Of a DNA stretch of 64,000 bases, positions 61,415 through 64,000 are shown piece by piece. Both the position numbers and the translations under genes were made by a program. The notes under the pieces are model-generated. The model had not been told where the DNA came from and did no database searches. It worked only from the letters and a program-made list of their open reading frames with translations. How positions within the stretch are numbered: the stretch's first letter is position 1; each line of letters starts with the position of its first letter. The stretch is from Clostridium thermosuccinogenes (lineage in GTDB: Bacteria > Bacillota > Clostridia > Acetivibrionales > DSM-5807): the NCBI RefSeq assembly GCF_002896855.1, contig NZ_CP021850.1:1389665-1453664 (forward strand), read 5' to 3'.

Positions 61415-62963
61415 TGCGATGCTTCTCCCTGAAATGTTTGGGTTTTATCCCCACAACTTTTTCAAATACTTTCGTAAAGTATTTGGCGTCATGATAACCG
61501 ACATTTTTTGCAACCTTATTTAGTTTCACGCTGCTGTCTTTCAAAAAATGCTTTGCCTTCTCAATCCTTACTTCGGTAATGTACTGATTGATCGTTTTTC
61601 CGGTCTCCTTTTTGAACAAAAAGCTTAAATAATTAGGAGTGAGATATATATGTTTAGCGATTTTATCTATGGTTAACCGCTCGTCATGGTAGTTCGCCAA
61701 GATATAAGATGTAACCTTTGAAATTATGTTTTTATCATTACTATCTTCAATTCCTTGAAAAAGCAAGTCAATTACTGTGGACAGGCAGTTTATAATCTCT
61801 TCCAGAGTCGGTGCGTTGTTTATGTATTGCAACAGTGAAGTACGCATATTTGTAAGCACAGAAATATTTCTGTCTTCAGCAAAGCGTAAAAATAACAGTA
61901 TAATATCTGTAAAAATTTTTTTAATGTACTCTGAATGAGTATTAGGATATAATTGAATGTCATTTCTCAGCCTTTTTATAAATAGAATAGCCTCATCCTT
62001 TTTGCCAGATTTGATATTTTCCAGTAAGTCATTTAGTCTACTTTCATTGAAAGAATAGGGGAGGCTGTTATCTGTATTATAAACATTTATACTTCCGGTA
62101 ATAAAGCACCTTTTTTGTGCAATAACAGCCTTTTGAAAGGAATTATAAATATTATCCCTGCCCTGAACTTCGCATCCGATACCGATTAGCACTGTTTTTA
62201 TATCGGGACGGAATGCTTTAATATCCGACTGCAGCTTTTGCATAAGGGATATAAAAAACTCCTTATTAAAAGTGCTGTCTGTTTTAAAGTGGATTATTAT
62301 ATATTCCTCATCTTTTAGAGCTGTAAGGCATCTTTCATTTGTAGAATGTGTGACATTATTGATGTTTTGTTCAATATAATCTCTTATCTGTTCCAAGTTT
62401 TTTTCTATTCCGTCTTTTGCAGACTGTAACCAAATTAGCGATGAAATGTAAGTACTGCATTCCGGGAGTTCGAACTCCGTAATGTGAGTACTTACAAAGG
62501 TGCTTTTGCCAGCAGGTGCTTTCTCTGTAAGCATCATACAAAGCTTTTGCTTTATGAGCGGTAAGCTAAACAGCATTTTTTCTCTTGCCATTATACATTC
62601 TGAGGCAGCTTCTCTAAGAGCATCAGTTATTTCCTCAATATTAACCGGTTTTTCAACATAATTGACTGCTTTGAGTCTAATGGCCGACTTAAGATATTCC
62701 TTGTCTGAGTATCCGCTTAAAAATATAAATCTGCATTCGGGCAACCGTCTCTGTAAATTCTCGGCTAATTCGATACCATTCATTTTAGGCATCTTTATAT
62801 CACTCAAAACCATGTCAGGTTTGAAATCTGAGGCTATTTTGAGTGCGCTTAGACCATCATCGGCTTCTCTTACTTCTGCTATACCAAGAGAAGACCAAGG
62901 AAGGAAATTTACCAATATATCCCTGGTAGTTTTCTCATCATCAACCACTAAAGCTTTCAGCAA
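61395..62963 (-). CDS. YesN-like response regulator, AraC-type DNA-binding
   Basis: 522-residue regulator. The receiver domain (1-120) has the acidic pair in VVDDEKTTRD and phospho-acceptor Asp55 in VLSDIKMPKMNG, with the Lys in NYVEKPVN. A central coupling region (about 130-410) is followed by an AraC/XylS helix-turn-helix domain (about 420-515) with LTIDKIAKHIYLTPNYLSFL and KLNKVAKNVGYHDAKYFT. It is co-transcribed ahead of the kinase. It is the best candidate to bind the element shared at 40334 and 47307 and to activate the sugar locus. Confidence 0.92.
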   Translation of the reverse strand: MLKALVVDDEKTTRDILVNFLPWSSLGIAEVREADDGLSALKIASDFKPDMVLSDIKMPKMNGIELAENLQRRLPECRFIFLSGYSDKEYLKSAIRLKAVNYVEKPVNIEEITDALREAASECIMAREKMLFSLPLIKQKLCMMLTEKAPAGKSTFVSTHITEFELPECSTYISSLIWLQSAKDGIEKNLEQIRDYIEQNINNVTHSTNERCLTALKDEEYIIIHFKTDSTFNKEFFISLMQKLQSDIKAFRPDIKTVLIGIGCEVQGRDNIYNSFQKAVIAQKRCFITGSINVYNTDNSLPYSFNESRLNDLLENIKSGKKDEAILFIKRLRNDIQLYPNTHSEYIKKIFTDIILLFLRFAEDRNISVLTNMRTSLLQYINNAPTLEEIINCLSTVIDLLFQGIEDSNDKNIISKVTSYILANYHDERLTIDKIAKHIYLTPNYLSFLFKKETGKTINQYITEVRIEKAKHFLKDSSVKLNKVAKNVGYHDAKYFTKVFEKVVGIKPKHFREKHRNENNAQ

Positions 62964-63169
62964 GTCAGGTTCACTCCTTTAGCAATCATATGCACAATGG
63001 GAAAACAGAGAATAGCTTTACAAATGATTATAACACATGTTGATGTTATTTTAAATATGGTGGCTGATAAAGTTTCCCAGTAAAAATATGACCCACTTCC
63101 TGTCAAAAACTCCTTTTGAGAGTTTTTAAGAATGCCTTTTCAGCAGTGCAAGGTGATGAAAATTGGGTG
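62964..63169. other. Intergenic region upstream of the response regulator
   Basis: No gene and no confident promoter were recognised. It must contain the start of the minus-strand regulator-kinase transcript. Confidence 0.4.
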
Positions 63170-63619
63170 TCAACTAACAGCCTTTTCTGCTTGCTGTTTA
63201 TATACCTGCCGGATAATGTCTTCAATATTTGCTTCCTCCAAGGTTAAATCCTTAATAGGATATTTTTTGGATATATCGGTGATGAGCTCGTGAACCGATA
63301 TGGATTCTTTTTCAAACTCAAAGCAGATGTGGTTTCCGTTCTGGTACACAATTCTGGCTTTTTCATGATGAATGTCCCGGGGAGCGTTATAAAATTCCAC
63401 TATGAGCCTTCTAACCGGTGCTATCTTTTTTATGATGGAATCCAACGAACCGTCTTCAACGATTACACCCTTGTTTATCACAATGATTCTTTCACAAAGC
63501 TCCTGAATATCCACCAGGTCGTGGGTTGTCAATATGATGGTGGTCTTGCTGCTTTGGTTTATATCCCTGATAAACTTGCGGATGGAATGCTTTCCATCCA
63601 CATCCAGACCGATGGTGGG
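63170..63619 (-). pseudogene. 3' fragment of an ABC transporter ATPase gene
   Basis: Only the last third of an ABC-2 type exporter ATPase remains. The homology begins with PTIGLDVDGKHSIRKF (D-loop just after Walker B) and continues through the switch His in ILTTHDLVDIQELCERI to the C-terminal end. Walker A, the signature motif and the Walker B aspartates are missing. The reading frame upstream of the Pro breaks into unrelated sequence, indicating a deletion or rearrangement junction near 63617-63637. Confidence 0.8.
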
Positions 63620-63637
63620 AAAGCAAATCCCATATCT

Positions 63638-64000
63638 TTATTTAGAAATTCTGCTGCCGGATAGGAAATTTACTATATAATCCCTAATTTCTCCCAGTAG
63701 GCCTAAATCTATAACCCAAAAATATAAGAGCCCAAAAATTGCCGACAGCAGCCATATAATCAAAAACCCAAGGGCCACGCTGACTAAAAATAGTATAAAG
63801 TTTATTATTGATGCAGGCATCAGACTTTTTATGAAAATGCTGTAAATGAGCAATAAAGGCAAAAACCTTTGCACAAGGTTTACGACAATTAGACCTAAGT
63901 CGTCAGCTAAATACATGGCAAACACATTGATGGGCTTTATGTAATCAACTGCCACATTCCCCATCCTGATCCGCCCGCGCAGGGTTCCTTCTATACTATG
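63638..64000 (-). pseudogene. ABC-2 type permease fragment, 3'-truncated and cut by the window edge
   Basis: The frame is open to the window edge (upstream residues IEGTLRGRIR precede GNVAVDYIKPINVFAM), so the start lies beyond 64000. Three hydrophobic segments are visible, typical of an ABC-2 exporter permease. The family sequence stops at DYIVNFLSGS and ends RISK-stop, where further helices would be expected. The break is 19 bases from the ATPase fragment. In intact operons the ATPase gene normally precedes the permease, so the order is also wrong, which supports rearrangement. Confidence 0.7.

Noticed and set aside
62461-62485. tRNA T-arm-like GTTCGAACTCC sequence
   Set aside because: Lies inside the response regulator coding sequence; no acceptor, D or anticodon arms nearby.
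1-64000. CRISPR array, prophage or intact insertion sequence
   Set aside because: No regularly spaced repeats, transposase, integrase or phage structural genes were recognised.

Overview
The window looks like chromosomal DNA of an anaerobic, spore-former-type Clostridia (Firmicutes, low to moderate GC). The evidence is the classic Firmicutes gene order nusA-rnpM-ylxQ-infB-rbfA-nrnA-truB-ribF, a T-box leader, ECF sigma/anti-sigma and BlaI/BlaR1-type modules, strong AGGAGG ribosome binding sites with GTG/TTG starts, NiFe-hydrogenase maturation genes, and a sugar locus with an lpl-type ABC importer and YesM/YesN regulators. I cannot name the genus. A plant-polysaccharide degrader is likely.

Layout. 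0-11.2 kb: the nusA-infB translation operon runs tightly packed into ribF and then, with an 8 bp overlap, hypF. 11.4-17.8 kb: glutamate synthase gltB (own promoter plus a terminator-like hairpin in its leader) and gltD, closed by a strong terminator. 17.9-21.8 kb: a structured non-coding element, a MarR regulator with an ABC exporter, and a ferredoxin-type aldo/keto reductase. 22.0-24.6 kb: hypC-hypD-hypE, separated from hypF by about 11 kb. 25-40 kb: a mosaic of small accessory units: a methyltransferase, an NADP-type secondary alcohol dehydrogenase, an ECF sigma/anti-sigma unit with an ECF-like promoter, a HigB/HigA toxin-antitoxin pair, an AraC-GyrI regulator, a T-box-controlled archaeal-like valyl-tRNA synthetase, a cation/proton antiporter, a lipoprotein and a BlaI/BlaR1-like pair with a double operator.

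40-63 kb is a glycan/pentose catabolic locus. Two ABC permeases and a lipoprotein binding protein would import an oligosaccharide. A secreted beta-helix protein with carbohydrate-binding modules would act outside the cell. Three glycosidases without signal peptides (a clan GH-A enzyme, a GH140/DUF4038 apiosidase-like enzyme and a GH20-like enzyme) would act in the cytosol. Sugar processing would use an L-fucose-isomerase-like protein, an FGGY (xylulokinase-like) kinase, a transketolase split into two subunits, an RpiB-type isomerase and a uroporphyrinogen-decarboxylase-like protein of unknown role. A convergent YesM/YesN two-component system closes the locus. The transporter operon and the catabolic operon share a bipartite upstream element (a 20-mer, a 22-base gap, then an AAATGAA-TATTAT block). 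This is the best candidate for a YesN-type operator-promoter and ties the two operons into one regulon. The set resembles the known D-apiose transketolase pathway but has a different isomerase family and extra enzymes, so the substrate is open. A decayed second GH140-like gene lies inside the operon.

The right edge holds the remains of an ABC-2 type exporter, in which a permease 5' part and an ATPase 3' part are joined by a rearrangement. No rRNA, tRNA, CRISPR array or intact insertion sequence was recognised.
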